Shown: positions 29,568 to 38,769, numbered from the stretch's first letter. The stretch is DNA of 64,000 bases from Eudorina sp. 2006-703-Eu-15 (GCA_003117195.1 BDSI01000009.1:186001-250000), one strand, 5' to 3'. Notes: generated from the sequence alone by a model not told the origin. Numbers and translations are program-made.

Positions 29568-30086
29568 ATGACTACTTTAATAAAAATGACAACGGCCTGG
29601 TCCATCCGCGACTACACGAACTGCGCGTACAATGCGACGGGCGACCTCGTCTGCTTGCAGCAAGCTTTCGAGCGTTTCGTCCCGACCTCAGTCCCGACCT
29701 CTGTCCCGACCTCTGTCCCGACCTCTGTCCCGACCTCAGTCCCGACCTCAGTCCCGACCTCTGTCCCGACCTCTGTCCCGACCTCAGTCCCGACCTCAGA
29801 GCCCGCGACCGTTTCCCTGTATGACGAATGCTGCTTCAGGGGCAAGCGCGTCCAACGGCAAGAGGGGTGGTACACAGTGAATCCTCGACAAGGTCAGCCT
29901 GAGCAGCCTATGGGCATCCTCAAGGATAAGATCAATTCCATGCGCGTTCCGAAGGGCATGACAGTCCTGGTGTACAAGTACCCTTATTTCAAGGGCAAGT
30001 CGGCAATCATCGACCGCGATGAACCCTGCCTGAACTCCCAATGGGACGACGAGATCTCGAGCTTCGTGGTGCGCAAGAAAATGTAA
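29568..30086 (+). CDS. Tagged crystallin-fold protein 2
   Basis: 172 residues from the ATG at 29568 (29586 possible). The tag [11 protein letters not shown] lies near residue 23. About ten copies of the 4-residue unit VPTS (12-bp DNA repeat, 29682-29796) act as a spacer. One crystallin-like domain follows: [46 protein letters not shown]. Repeat number probably sets stalk length. Same strand, 30 bp after protein 1. Confidence 0.85.
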   Translation: MTTLIKMTTAWSIRDYTNCAYNATGDLVCLQQAFERFVPTSVPTSVPTSVPTSVPTSVPTSVPTSVPTSVPTSVPTSEPATVSLYDECCFRGKRVQRQEGWYTVNPRQGQPEQPMGILKDKINSMRVPKGMTVLVYKYPYFKGKSAIIDRDEPCLNSQWDDEISSFVVRKKM

Positions 30087-30109
30087 AATTTTCTCGTCGA
30101 TTGATTAAA

Positions 30110-30547
30110 ATGTCTCATCACGGCGGATACGAACAAGAAGACTATTCCGGCTGCTCGTACGCGGCGACGGGCGACCTGGTCTGTCGTGGTCAAGTCGGAG
30201 GTCAAGTCGGAGTTCGAGTCGGAGGTCAAGTCGGAGGTCGAGTCGAGACCTTTCTCGAGAAGGAGAAGCAAGTTATCCTGTACACCGGCTGTAACCCCAG
30301 AGGGCAGTCCTCTCAGTTAGGCCCTGGGTCGTACACAGTGAATCCCCGCCCGGGCACGGACGACAAGGACACAGGCCTGCCCGACGACTCGATTCGGTTC
30401 ATCTTCGTGCCGCGTGGGCTGAAGATGACAGTGTTCTCGGACGCTCATTTCAAGGGAAGAGAAAAAACGTACGCAGGGGTCTTCAGCGGATGTCTCGAGA
30501 AGGACTGGGACAAAGTCATATCAAGCTTCAGAATTTTTGAAGAGTAA
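30110..30547 (+). CDS. Tagged crystallin-fold protein 3
   Basis: 145 residues. The tag is CSYAATGDLVC near residue 14, then a GGQVGVRV-type repeat spacer, then one crystallin-like domain: VILYTGCNPRGQSS, PDDSIRFIFVPRGL, MTVFSDAHFKGREK, ISSFRIFEE. Third in the tandem row, 23 bp after protein 2. The spacer repeat differs in sequence from those in proteins 1 and 2, while tag and fold are kept. Confidence 0.85.
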   Translation: MSHHGGYEQEDYSGCSYAATGDLVCRGQVGGQVGVRVGGQVGGRVETFLEKEKQVILYTGCNPRGQSSQLGPGSYTVNPRPGTDDKDTGLPDDSIRFIFVPRGLKMTVFSDAHFKGREKTYAGVFSGCLEKDWDKVISSFRIFEE

Positions 30548-30639
30548 ACCTAAACCGAGAATATTATGTGTGCGTCATACAGTGTCATCCATGTCAAAGT
30601 CCCGCGTGTCCCTGCTGGCTGTCGGGGCGATAGGGACGC

Positions 30640-30770
30640 GGCGGGGCGCCGGGGCGGGGTGGGGCGCCGGGGCCCGGGGCGCCCCGGCGCCCGCCCCGGG
30701 CCCCGGGGCCCCGCGGGGCCACGGACCGGGGCCCGGGCGCCCCCCGGACCGCCGCGGGGCCCCAGTACTC
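30640..30770. repeat. Extreme GC low-complexity island B
   Basis: About 130 bp of nearly pure G/C, sharing ccccccggaccgcc with island A (18030-18250). It lies between an ATG at 30591 and the start of the next gene; the frame from 30591 runs through it. Confidence 0.8.
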
Positions 30771-30842
30771 TTCTTTGTGAAAGAAAACGAGGGGGCCACT
30801 AAGAGATACACTATTTTTTTTGGCGGTTCTTCAATCTTGCAA

Positions 30843-31415
30843 ATGACAGTGAAGACTGAGAAGAAGAATCAGGATCAGGCTCAGAATCAGACTCGTGTTC
30901 CAGCCAAGGTTCAATCAAAGGCTCAATCCAAGGCTCAATTCAAGGCTCAATCAAAGGCTCAATCAAAGGCTCAATCCAAGGCTCAATCCGGGACTCTGAC
31001 GACCAAGCCGCCCACACGGAGTCCCAAGAACCCAGGGACGACCGAGGCTCAGATAACCTCCTGGAGGAGCATTCCGTATCCGTTCGACATGCAGGAACTC
31101 CTGGACGCGGAGTTCGTGGAGGAGATGCAGCGGCACGAGCGCCAGGAGCTGCACGCGATCGCGCGGGAGCACGGGTGGGACCCTGTGGCCCAGGCGGACC
31201 TCGCGTGGAACGAGTTTGCCCGTCGAAACCTGGACCAGTGCGTCAGCCAGTACACGCGGCGAAGAAACGAGCATCCTCCCACGCGCCAGCGCGACGACCT
31301 GTGGGTCGACTTTTTCGCGCACATGCGCGACTATTGGGCGTCGGTAGTCAAGTTGCGCTCGCGGTCGTTGATGTTGCCGAAGTCGTTGATGTTGCCGAAG
31401 TCGTTGATGACGTGA
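30843..31415 (+). CDS. KAQS-repeat protein, unknown
   Basis: 190 residues from the ATG at 30843. The basic N-terminal part holds seven or so copies of SKAQ (12-bp repeat, 30910-30990). A folded domain (residues 75-170) contains PYPFDMQELLDAEFVEEM and DLWVDFFAHMRDYW. The C-terminal tail is made of MLPKSL repeats that overlap the end of the convergent gene. The frame extends upstream through the GC island to an ATG at 30591, so an island-disrupted longer form is possible. Confidence 0.65.
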   Translation: MTVKTEKKNQDQAQNQTRVPAKVQSKAQSKAQFKAQSKAQSKAQSKAQSGTLTTKPPTRSPKNPGTTEAQITSWRSIPYPFDMQELLDAEFVEEMQRHERQELHAIAREHGWDPVAQADLAWNEFARRNLDQCVSQYTRRRNEHPPTRQRDDLWVDFFAHMRDYWASVVKLRSRSLMLPKSLMLPKSLMT

Positions 31416-32094
31416 CTGCTGACACGTGCACGAGGAGCGTGTACAGGTTGAGCCCGCGGCAGCTCTCGCGGCGCGCGCCCATGTAGGCGACGCACTCCGA
31501 GTCTTGTGCTTGTGCCTGGGCCAGAACAGCAACCCTGGCCCGCCGCCAGGACGCGCGCAGCTGCTGCAGGCGGCTGACGAGCGGCCGGCGCGGCGACGCG
31601 GGCGCCAGGTAGTGCTGGTGGATGCGCGTCAGGAACTCGCGCAGCGTGAGCCGCGCGGGCGCTTCCAGCATCTGGTGCGACGTGTACGTGGTCCGCACGT
31701 CCACCGGGCAGCTTAGGTGCAGCACGGGCGCATCGCAGGAAAACGCGCACCGGTCGGCGCGCACGCGCACGAAACTGTTCCAGTGCGCGGGCCCCAGGGG
31801 CCGGCTCTCGCCCCCGCCGGTGCGCGCAGTGGCCGTGCGTTCGGGCTCGCCGCCCAGGTCCCATGACAGCGCGGTGCCGTCGGCGAACAGGTTGATCTCG
31901 GGGTCGTACGTGAGGTTCGTGACCTGAAGGCGCTCCAACGTGCGCTCCACGCGCTGCAGGCGCTGCAGCATCATGACCAGGAACAGCTCGGTGGGCGTCG
32001 AGGTCGAGACCTCGGCCAGGTCGCGGACCAAGTCGCTGTCCTCTTCCGCGTCCTCCTCGTCCCCCTCGACCTTGTAATGGTTGAAGTGAAACAT
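31348..32094 (-). CDS. Unknown protein, beta-rich core
   Basis: 248 residues from the ATG at 32094. The acidic N-terminus (GDEEDAEEDSD) leads to a helix LFLVMMLQRLQRVERTLERL and a beta-rich region with paired cysteines (CAFSCDAPVLHLSC). A helical domain follows: LTLREFLTRIHQHYLAP, LQQLRASWRRA. The Ser/Thr tail comes from a 15-bp repeat and overlaps the convergent gene by 68 bp. No family recognised. Confidence 0.65.
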   Translation of the reverse strand: MFHFNHYKVEGDEEDAEEDSDLVRDLAEVSTSTPTELFLVMMLQRLQRVERTLERLQVTNLTYDPEINLFADGTALSWDLGGEPERTATARTGGGESRPLGPAHWNSFVRVRADRCAFSCDAPVLHLSCPVDVRTTYTSHQMLEAPARLTLREFLTRIHQHYLAPASPRRPLVSRLQQLRASWRRARVAVLAQAQAQDSECVAYMGARRESCRGLNLYTLLVHVSAVTSSTTSATSTTSATSTTASAT

Positions 32095-32117
32095 GGATAA
32101 TCATACCGTACTGCTCC

Positions 32118-32331
32118 GATTAAATTACTCCTGATTACTCCTAATTACTTCAGTAGCGGCAGCCGCCAGGGCCGGGAAGCTGACCCGCGAACGGCGGCCG
32201 CACGAACTCGGCCAGGCCGGGCACGATTAAATTACTCCTGATTACTCCTAATTACTTCAGTAGCGGCAGCCGCCAGGGCCGGGAAGCTGACCCGCGAACG
32301 GCGGCCGCACGAACTCGGCCAGGCCGGGCAC
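32118..32331. repeat. 107-bp tandem duplication of a gene 3' end
   Basis: Copies 32118-32224 and 32225-32331 are identical by eye. The right copy contains the last codons and stop of the leftward gene at 32257-33120; the left copy lies beyond the stop. Confidence 0.9.
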
Positions 32332-33120
32332 GTGGCTCGACCACCGGCGCGCGGCCCGAGCGGCGAGCGCGTACATGGCCACCCGCAGAGCTTTGCTCGC
32401 GTCGCGCACGACGTGCGGCAGGTCTCCCGGGTGGTCAAATAGCAGGTGGTCCAGCTGCTCGAGCACGTGCAGCCGCAGCGCAAACAGGTCGCCGACCTTT
32501 TGGCGGACGACCTCTAGGTCTCTCGAGTTTGCGAGTAGACGCCCGGGCCTTGCGTCGCGTCCCTCGCGTCGCTCGCGTCCCTGGCGTCCCTGGCGTCCGA
32601 GCCACGCTGCCACGCGCAGGAACTCCTCCAGCGTGTCCAGCACGCTGCGGACCGTCGCCGGCCGGCGCGCGGCCGCGTCGCTCTGCTCCAGCGCGCGTGC
32701 GGCTTGGCCCAGCGACAGCAGATCCCTCTGGCCCAAACGTTTCCATTTCGTGCTCGAAAAAATGGATGGACCAGAACCACCAGGACCAGAAGCCGAAGTC
32801 GGGACCTGGAACGGCGCGTCCTGGACCACGGCGTGCGGCAGGTCCAGGACGGGCCTGGGCACCAGGTCGTCCAGCATCTCAAGGTCGTCGTCTTTGCCAA
32901 CTTTTTGGTGACTTGGGCCATCCTGACGCGACGCGAGGATGGCCCACACAAGCGTCCCTGCCCCGGCCAAGACCGCGAGCGCGTCCAGCGCGCGCATGCG
33001 CCTCGCGCCCTGCAGCGCCAACAGCGCGGCGACGCCGAGCAGCAGACCGACCAGCCCGCTCGGCATGAGCGACGTCGTCCTCCTCTCTGTTCTGTCGTCC
33101 TTTGCCTTCTTCTGCGTCAT
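32257..33120 (-). CDS. Membrane protein with two N-terminal hydrophobic segments
   Basis: 287 residues. Hydrophobic segments at residues 20-37 and 45-63 form a hairpin anchor. The long soluble part has a helical region with a tandem GRQGRER-type repeat (residues about 180-195) and a C-terminal helical domain (VVRQKVGDLFALRLHVLEQLDHLLF). The Pro/Gly-rich C-terminus GPGGCRY ends in the duplicated segment. Function unknown. Confidence 0.7.
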   Translation of the reverse strand: MTQKKAKDDRTERRTTSLMPSGLVGLLLGVAALLALQGARRMRALDALAVLAGAGTLVWAILASRQDGPSHQKVGKDDDLEMLDDLVPRPVLDLPHAVVQDAPFQVPTSASGPGGSGPSIFSSTKWKRLGQRDLLSLGQAARALEQSDAAARRPATVRSVLDTLEEFLRVAAWLGRQGRQGRERREGRDARPGRLLANSRDLEVVRQKVGDLFALRLHVLEQLDHLLFDHPGDLPHVVRDASKALRVAMYALAARAARRWSSHVPGLAEFVRPPFAGQLPGPGGCRY

Positions 33121-33189
33121 TACACGTGTATATGATATATCCGTGTGAGAGTTAAGTGTATCTCAGGCACACGCTCGCGGAACAAAAAC

Positions 33190-35664
33190 ATGCCGCCCTC
33201 ACTGCAATACGACGGCGCGTACACGCTGTCCTGGTCCGCCTCGGACTCTGGCCCGGACCAGACACAAAACCGAACACAGAAGACCGGCCCGCTGCTTTCC
33301 AACGGCAAGATCGGCGTGATCATGAGCCCCGAGGGGCGCGGCCCGAGCGACGTCTACATCACGGGCGTCGTGGACGCGACGCGCGTAGGCACCTACGACA
33401 GCAACATCCTGCCCGGCGTGCAGTGCCTGGGCACGGCGCGCCTCTTCGACCTGCTGCTCGAGCCGCAGCTCGCGGCCGTGGGCCCCGCGACCGTGTCGCT
33501 GGCCATGGACACGGGCATCGCCACCGTCAACTATGACGTCCGCAACCCCTCCACCGGCGCCGTGTGGGCGTCCGTCTCGCACGACCTCTTCGCGCACCGC
33601 TCGCTGCCATACCTCGCCGTCCAGACCGTGCGCATCACGTTCACGCACAACTACCTGTCCGACCCCTCCGCGCCCGCGCCGAGCGTCTACCACGACGTTG
33701 TCGCGCCGCTGTCCTCGCTGACCAACGCGCAGTTCACCACGAACACCTTCGACATGCCCGACCTGGCCGACCCGCTCGCCATGCTCGTGTGCTCCGCGCA
33801 GACCGTCGCCGACCGCGAGGTGTCCGTGGCGGCGGCCGTCGCGTACGTCTTCGACGGCGCCGTGCTGCGCAACGGCGGCCACAACCTGTACAGAGTCGGG
33901 AGGAACCAGGCCTACAACCGGCTCGACTTCAAGCGCGACGCGATGCAGGCCGGAAGGACGTACAAGCTGCACATCGTCTCCGCCATCGCGTCGTCCTACG
34001 ACCTGCAGAGCTACTCGCTCGCCGAGAGCGTCACGCGCGCGCTGCTCAACCTCGTGCCGAGGACGCCCTTGATCATCGCGGCCCAGAGCGACCCCCTGCA
34101 GCAGACTCAGCAGCTGGAACCGCAGCCGCCGCCGCCGCAGCAGCAGCAGCTGGAACCGCAGACGGCCGACGAGTTCGCGACCGGCCTGCGCGCCGCGCAC
34201 GTGGCCGCGTGGATGGCGCTCTGGCGCGGCAACGTCTCCATCGACGCGCGCGAGGGCGCGACGCCCGAGCAGGAGGCGCGCCTGCTGCGCCTGCGCCGCG
34301 CGCTGCGCGTCGCGCTCTACCACGTCTACAGCGCCACGCGCGCGACCTACGGGTCCGCGCCCGAGCTGAACGCGGCAAGCCTGTCCTTCGTCGACCGCGA
34401 CGGCTCCCTGCTCTACGACGGCGACCTCTTCTTCGCGCCGCTGCTGATGCTGGTCAACCCCGCGCTGGCGCGCGGCCTGCTGCACCACCGCGCGCGGTCG
34501 CTGCAGCTGGCGCGCCAGGTGGCCGAGAGCTTCGGCGCGCAGGGCGCGCGCTTCCCCTACTCCGCGCCCCCCGCAGCCGGCGACGGCGCGCTCAGCCGCG
34601 CGCTGTACTGGGACACCATCTCGCCGCTGAGCGTCTTCAACACGCCGCTCGTGGCCATCAGCGCGTGGAACCTCTACAGGACCACGCGCGACCTTGACTG
34701 GCTGCGCACCATGGGCTACGACATCATGTGCGGCGTGGCCGACTGGATCGTGTCCGCCGCCAGCCGCCGCGAGCCCGACGGCTGCTTCACGCTGGCGGGC
34801 GTGCAGGGGCCGGCGCGCCGCCGCGCGACGAGCAACACGTTCACGAATTACCTCGCCGCCACGGCGCTGCGCTGCACGATCGAGGCCTCCTACGAGACGG
34901 GCGTGCCGGTCAAGGAGGTCTGGCTCACGGTCTTCTCGCAGCTGGCCGTCAACGACGCCGTCGACGAGGCGAGGCCCGCCGTGCTGCGCACCGACGAACT
35001 CTCGGTCCGACCAACAATGGTGGCCGAGCCGTTGCTGCTCATGTGTCCCTACCTGGACCACCTCTACTTCACGTCCGACCCCCGCCGCGACTACAACAGC
35101 CTGGACGAGGCGCTGGCCTTCTACCTCCCGCCCTCAGGAGACGCAGTGAGAATCTCCGAGCCCGACCACCCGTACAACCTGGCCGCGCGAGCGCTACTGT
35201 CGTGCCGCGTCGCGCAGAGCCTGCCCGAGGACGCCGCGCGCGAAAGGATCGCCGGCTTCGAGGCCGCGGTGTACCGCTTCCTGGACCTGTACGAGTCCGA
35301 CGCTGCCTGGGGCGGCCTGCTGCGCTACGCGAGTGGTAGTAGTCTTAACAACAACAACAACAACAACGACGTCACCATGAGCGCCATCCTGCTGACCATG
35401 CTGCTCATGGGCCCCGCCGGCATGCGCATCCAGGGCGGCGTCACCGACACGCGGCACTACTATCAGGACATGCAGGTCACGCGCTACGCCACCGCACGCA
35501 TGCCGACCGGCTGGAAGTCCATGCGCGTCTCCGGCTTCGGCAGCACGGGCTACACGGCCCGCGCCATGGCGGGCGGCGTCTCGACCCTCTCTGGCTACGC
35601 CGGCTTCGTGGGGTACACGTCCTTCGCGGGCGCCTTCTCGGTCCTCAACAACCTTAGTGCGTGA
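33190..35664 (+). CDS. GH65-like (alpha/alpha-toroid) protein lacking the catalytic motif
   Basis: 824 residues. An N-terminal beta-sandwich (residues 1-290) precedes an (alpha/alpha)6-type region, as in GH65 maltose/trehalose phosphorylases. WDTISPLSVFNTPLVAISAW parallels the family WDTE block. The segment that should carry the general acid (GPDEYH) instead reads GPARRR (residues 541-546) before SNTFTNYLAA, where the family has an Asn-Asn-Ala-Tyr-Thr-Asn block. No Glu is available there. It is probably a binding or structural protein, not an enzyme. A Gln/Pro-rich insert (residues 300-325) and an Asn run (35346-35367) are low complexity. Confidence 0.7.
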   Translation: MPPSLQYDGAYTLSWSASDSGPDQTQNRTQKTGPLLSNGKIGVIMSPEGRGPSDVYITGVVDATRVGTYDSNILPGVQCLGTARLFDLLLEPQLAAVGPATVSLAMDTGIATVNYDVRNPSTGAVWASVSHDLFAHRSLPYLAVQTVRITFTHNYLSDPSAPAPSVYHDVVAPLSSLTNAQFTTNTFDMPDLADPLAMLVCSAQTVADREVSVAAAVAYVFDGAVLRNGGHNLYRVGRNQAYNRLDFKRDAMQAGRTYKLHIVSAIASSYDLQSYSLAESVTRALLNLVPRTPLIIAAQSDPLQQTQQLEPQPPPPQQQQLEPQTADEFATGLRAAHVAAWMALWRGNVSIDAREGATPEQEARLLRLRRALRVALYHVYSATRATYGSAPELNAASLSFVDRDGSLLYDGDLFFAPLLMLVNPALARGLLHHRARSLQLARQVAESFGAQGARFPYSAPPAAGDGALSRALYWDTISPLSVFNTPLVAISAWNLYRTTRDLDWLRTMGYDIMCGVADWIVSAASRREPDGCFTLAGVQGPARRRATSNTFTNYLAATALRCTIEASYETGVPVKEVWLTVFSQLAVNDAVDEARPAVLRTDELSVRPTMVAEPLLLMCPYLDHLYFTSDPRRDYNSLDEALAFYLPPSGDAVRISEPDHPYNLAARALLSCRVAQSLPEDAARERIAGFEAAVYRFLDLYESDAAWGGLLRYASGSSLNNNNNNNDVTMSAILLTMLLMGPAGMRIQGGVTDTRHYYQDMQVTRYATARMPTGWKSMRVSGFGSTGYTARAMAGGVSTLSGYAGFVGYTSFAGAFSVLNNLSA

Positions 35665-35699
35665 TGCGAGCCACAGAAATAAAATATAACTGCCTCTCG

Positions 35700-36695
35700 T
35701 TACCACGAGCGACCGTTGTCCAACAACTCGTACTGCGCTACGTCCAGCGTCTTCTTCAGCGATTCGACCTCGTTCCTCCACCATGTCAGCTCCTTTTCGT
35801 CCTCCGAGATCTTCTCCCTCAGCCCGACCACCTGGTCCTTCAGCTCGTCATTCTGCGCAACAAGCTCCAAGATCCGCGCCGTCTGGCCCATGATGTACGC
35901 CTCCAGCTCGCTGGTCCGCGCCGTCTGGCCCATGATGTACGCCTCCAGCTCGCTGGTCCGCGCCGTCTGGCGCATGATGTACGCCTCCAGCTCGCTGGCC
36001 AGCGCCGTCTGGGCCGCCACGCCGACTTGCAGCGCACTGATCTGCGTCGACATCAGCTGGACCTTGTGTGCGTTGCGCTCCGCCTGGTTCCTGAAGAAGT
36101 CCCTCTGGCGCAGCGCCTCCTCCTTAGAGACCGCCTCTTCCTGCTGTTGAGCACGCGGAGCCGAAGGGAGCGCGTAGCCGGAGCGGCCGCGTTTCTCGCC
36201 GCAGAGCTGCATGAGGTCTTGTTCACGGCTTGCGTCGTCGCCTCGTCCACAGCTCCCGACGACGGACGCCATTTCAACTTTTTGTAGCGCGCGCTCGTAG
36301 CGAGCCTCGGCGGCGGCGCACCGCTCCGCCATCATCACAGAGAGGCACGTGTAGAGGCTAATCTCGGCCAGGAGCTGATCGCTGACCCGACGCTGGAGCA
36401 GGCTGATGTAGCGCTCGTAGTCCTCGTGGCGCTGGGAGGCGTAGGCGTGGAGCTCCTGCTGCAGGGCGTGTCCGCGCTCCAGCACGACCTGCATTTTATC
36501 AATCGCCGCTGTCTCAATCTTTGCGTCCAGGGCCGAATGCACGTTCCCATCTTCGTGTCCGATTCCGAGCGCAAGGAACGCGGCCTCCGCGCGCAGGGCC
36601 CGCTCCATCATGCGCATCGCCGTAGCGACAACGTGCTCGTTCTGGGCAAGCAGGCCCTCGATCGTGCTCTGATGGTTCCAGAAGTAAAACTCCAT
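35700..36695 (-). CDS. Coiled-coil protein with 14-residue repeats
   Basis: 331 residues. Helical N-terminal half with regular heptads. The C-terminal coiled coil contains three to four near-identical 14-residue units, consensus ELEAYIMGQTARTS (42-bp DNA repeats, 35878-36004). It ends in a Glu/Lys-rich helix. Long coiled coils like this often scaffold or tether; the role here is unknown. Confidence 0.8.
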   Translation of the reverse strand: MEFYFWNHQSTIEGLLAQNEHVVATAMRMMERALRAEAAFLALGIGHEDGNVHSALDAKIETAAIDKMQVVLERGHALQQELHAYASQRHEDYERYISLLQRRVSDQLLAEISLYTCLSVMMAERCAAAEARYERALQKVEMASVVGSCGRGDDASREQDLMQLCGEKRGRSGYALPSAPRAQQQEEAVSKEEALRQRDFFRNQAERNAHKVQLMSTQISALQVGVAAQTALASELEAYIMRQTARTSELEAYIMGQTARTSELEAYIMGQTARILELVAQNDELKDQVVGLREKISEDEKELTWWRNEVESLKKTLDVAQYELLDNGRSW

Positions 36696-36711
36696 TTCTG
36701 TTGGGGACGTT

Positions 36712-37263
36712 TCACGGAGACCTCTCGCGACCCTCGAGCCTGTCCACGAAGTTCAGGACGAGCAGGTAGTACGGCAGGAACATGTGCACGATAATGTACG
36801 ACACAATGAACGACTTCATCGCGTCCAGCAGGTCTGCTTCTTCTCCTGCTCCTCCTCCTCCTACTACTACTACTACTTGCGACTTGCTGTGCATCCGCAC
36901 GAGCAGGTGCGCGGCGCGCGCGCTGAGCACGTAGGAGATGGCGCTGCCGATGATCGAGTCCAGCACGGACGCCAACACCGCGTCCGTGCCCACGAAACGC
37001 GCGGGCAGCAGCGCGCACGCCGCGGAGACGCACACGTTCAGCATGAGCTCCGCCACAAAGTACGCGCGCACGTACAGGATCAGGGTGGGCCCCCCACGCC
37101 GCTCCAGGCCCAGTCGACGCGCGTCCAGGAACCAGTCGCGGAAGAGCTCGGTGACGACCGTCAGCGCCGCGACCGCCAGCGTGAGGCGGACCAGGTTGAT
37201 CAGGAAGGCCGTGACCGCGCGGCGGCCGAACGCGATGTTGGCGAGTCGCGCGATCTTCAGCAT
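36712..37263 (-). CDS. Multipass membrane protein
   Basis: 183 residues from the ATG at 37263. Four hydrophobic segments (about residues 18-38, 62-85, 95-115 and 150-172), a short Val/Gly run (residues about 128-138) from a triplet repeat, and a charged tail. Same strand as the coiled-coil gene, 16 bp apart, so possibly co-regulated. No family recognised. Confidence 0.7.
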   Translation of the reverse strand: MLKIARLANIAFGRRAVTAFLINLVRLTLAVAALTVVTELFRDWFLDARRLGLERRGGPTLILYVRAYFVAELMLNVCVSAACALLPARFVGTDAVLASVLDSIIGSAISYVLSARAAHLLVRMHSKSQVVVVVGGGGAGEEADLLDAMKSFIVSYIIVHMFLPYYLLVLNFVDRLEGRERSP

Positions 37264-37419
37264 GAGAGTGGGCACGAGTGAGAGTGTGTGTGAGTGTCCT
37301 TTTCTTTAGGAAAAACAAACAAAAATGAAAAATGTCTTAAGGCTTACGCCCCCGGTAAGGTAGGTATGTATGTTGACTCCCTCTTGACTCCCGACTCTCT
37401 TCACCTCTCTAACCTCGGT

Positions 37420-37953
37420 ATGGCCGATCAGAACCACCAGCAGAAGCAGAAGCAGGAGCAGAAGCATGAGCATGAGCAGGAGCAAAAGCACGAAGATTCG
37501 AAGGTGTACCTGGGCCAGTGCAAGTGGTTCAACCCCATCAAGGGCTACGGCTTCCTGGTGTTCTCGGGGACGTCGTCGGGGACGTCGGGAGAGGAGATCT
37601 TCGTGCACCAGAGCAAGCTCAAGCCGATCACGCCGGGCCACTACAAGACGCTCTGGAAGGGCGAGTACGTGTCGTTCCAGGTGTCCACCAGGGATGGGCG
37701 CACGCAGGCCGTGTGCGTGACCGGCGTCAACGGTGGGCCGCTCATGTGCGAATGCCGGCTGCCCGCGGAGGGCAGCGGCAGCGGCGGCCAGGGAGCTGAT
37801 ATTCTTCCTCCGACTCCTGCTCCTCCTCCTCCTCCTGCTTCTCAAAACAAAAAATGCGTAGAGCCGCCCGAGACGTCGACGACCACGACGACAACTCGGA
37901 AAACCGACAAGAAGCTGAGGCATGCCGCAGGCCCTCCTGGAAACCGGCGATGA
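37420..37953 (+). CDS. Cold-shock-domain protein
   Basis: 177 residues from the ATG at 37420. A His/Gln/Glu/Lys-rich N-terminus (residues 1-27) precedes a cold-shock domain at about 28-95: GQCKWFNPIKGYGFLVF (RNP-1-like) and EEIFVHQSKL (RNP-2-like). A Gly/Ser linker, Pro run and basic tail follow. CSD proteins bind single-stranded RNA or DNA and melt secondary structure; in a virus this could assist transcription or translation (inference). Confidence 0.85.
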   Translation: MADQNHQQKQKQEQKHEHEQEQKHEDSKVYLGQCKWFNPIKGYGFLVFSGTSSGTSGEEIFVHQSKLKPITPGHYKTLWKGEYVSFQVSTRDGRTQAVCVTGVNGGPLMCECRLPAEGSGSGGQGADILPPTPAPPPPPASQNKKCVEPPETSTTTTTTRKTDKKLRHAAGPPGNRR

Positions 37954-37963
37954 GAGGACCTCT

Positions 37964-38248
37964 TCACGTGTCGATCGTGAAGAGGATGTCCTCGTCATAA
38001 CACGCGAGCTGAGAGTGCATCTGGGTCTCGACCGCCTTGCTAAACGACATGCAGACGTCGCACAGGTTCCTGACGGCTTGCGCGTAGCACACGACTTGCT
38101 GGCAGAATTGAGAGCTTCCCTGCGCCGATTGTGGAAGTTGCTTTAGGACTGCGAGCACTTGCTGCAGCCGCTGCATCTCGACAGCAGTCACATTCAACAT
38201 CAGCGCGAGCCACTGACGGGCGGCTAACGGCTCGATTCTTTGGGTCAT
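37964..38248 (-). CDS. Small helical protein
   Basis: 94 residues from the ATG at 38248. Almost entirely alpha-helical with Gln-rich amphipathic segments (MQRLQQVLAVLKQLPQSAQ) and three or four Cys. Convergent with the cold-shock gene, 10 bp apart. Unknown family. Confidence 0.6.
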   Translation of the reverse strand: MTQRIEPLAARQWLALMLNVTAVEMQRLQQVLAVLKQLPQSAQGSSQFCQQVVCYAQAVRNLCDVCMSFSKAVETQMHSQLACYDEDILFTIDT

Positions 38249-38769
38249 TTTATTTTGGAAGGTGAGCAACACAAATCACATTTTACCGGATTTGTTTGCT
38301 TTGCCGCACATCCGCGAAATGTGCAAAAATGTGCAAATCCTCGCAAGCAAATGGCAATTTCTGGTACTGCCACAAATAGTTTGCGAGGAAATTTCTTGAA
38401 AGAAAGTTCGCAAATATTTAGTGGCAGTACGGTATGAGTTCGGAGGAACTTTCAAGACTGGCAGAGGGAAAAGCGCATGCTTGGCCAGGTGGCCAGAGCC
38501 TACTACAATGGCTGTGCACGACAACCTGCTGAGGTGGTCTGCGGAACACATGGGGACCTGCCTGTCATCCGCGAGCTACTGTAAAGAAGAAGAAGGGCTC
38601 CCGCATCTTTTTCTTGTTGCAGTGAAACAGGGGGAGCAGGCTCCCGCCGCCGAATCGCCGGTCCTCGGCGCAGCGCACGAGGACGCACCACAGCGCCCGA
38701 GCCCAGCGCCACATTTTTCGCCGTTTTTAATTTTAATTAGAAAACTTGTTCGGATACAGTAACACAGGG
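38249..38769. other. Intergenic region with a long palindrome
   Basis: About 520 bp. The left half is AT-rich and carries the palindrome at 38364-38430. The right half ends in an A/T-rich promoter-like patch (ttttaattttaattag, 38725-38740) before a crystallin-fold gene. No gene was convincing. Confidence 0.4.
38364..38430. repeat. 67-bp imperfect palindrome (MITE-like)
   Basis: It begins GTACTGCCAC and ends GTGGCAGTAC. The inner arms (AAATAGTTTGCGA against TCGCAAATATTT, and AATTTCTTGAAAGAAA) nearly complement. The words GTACTGCCAC and TTCTTGAAAGAAA recur together at 21053-21076 inside eIF5B intron 4. Confidence 0.75.

Noticed and set aside
33199..35061. 620-codon minus-strand frame opposite the GH65-like gene
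   Set aside because: Antisense shadow of a GC-rich gene; Arg/Gly/Val-rich with no domain, while the plus frame shows clear family features.
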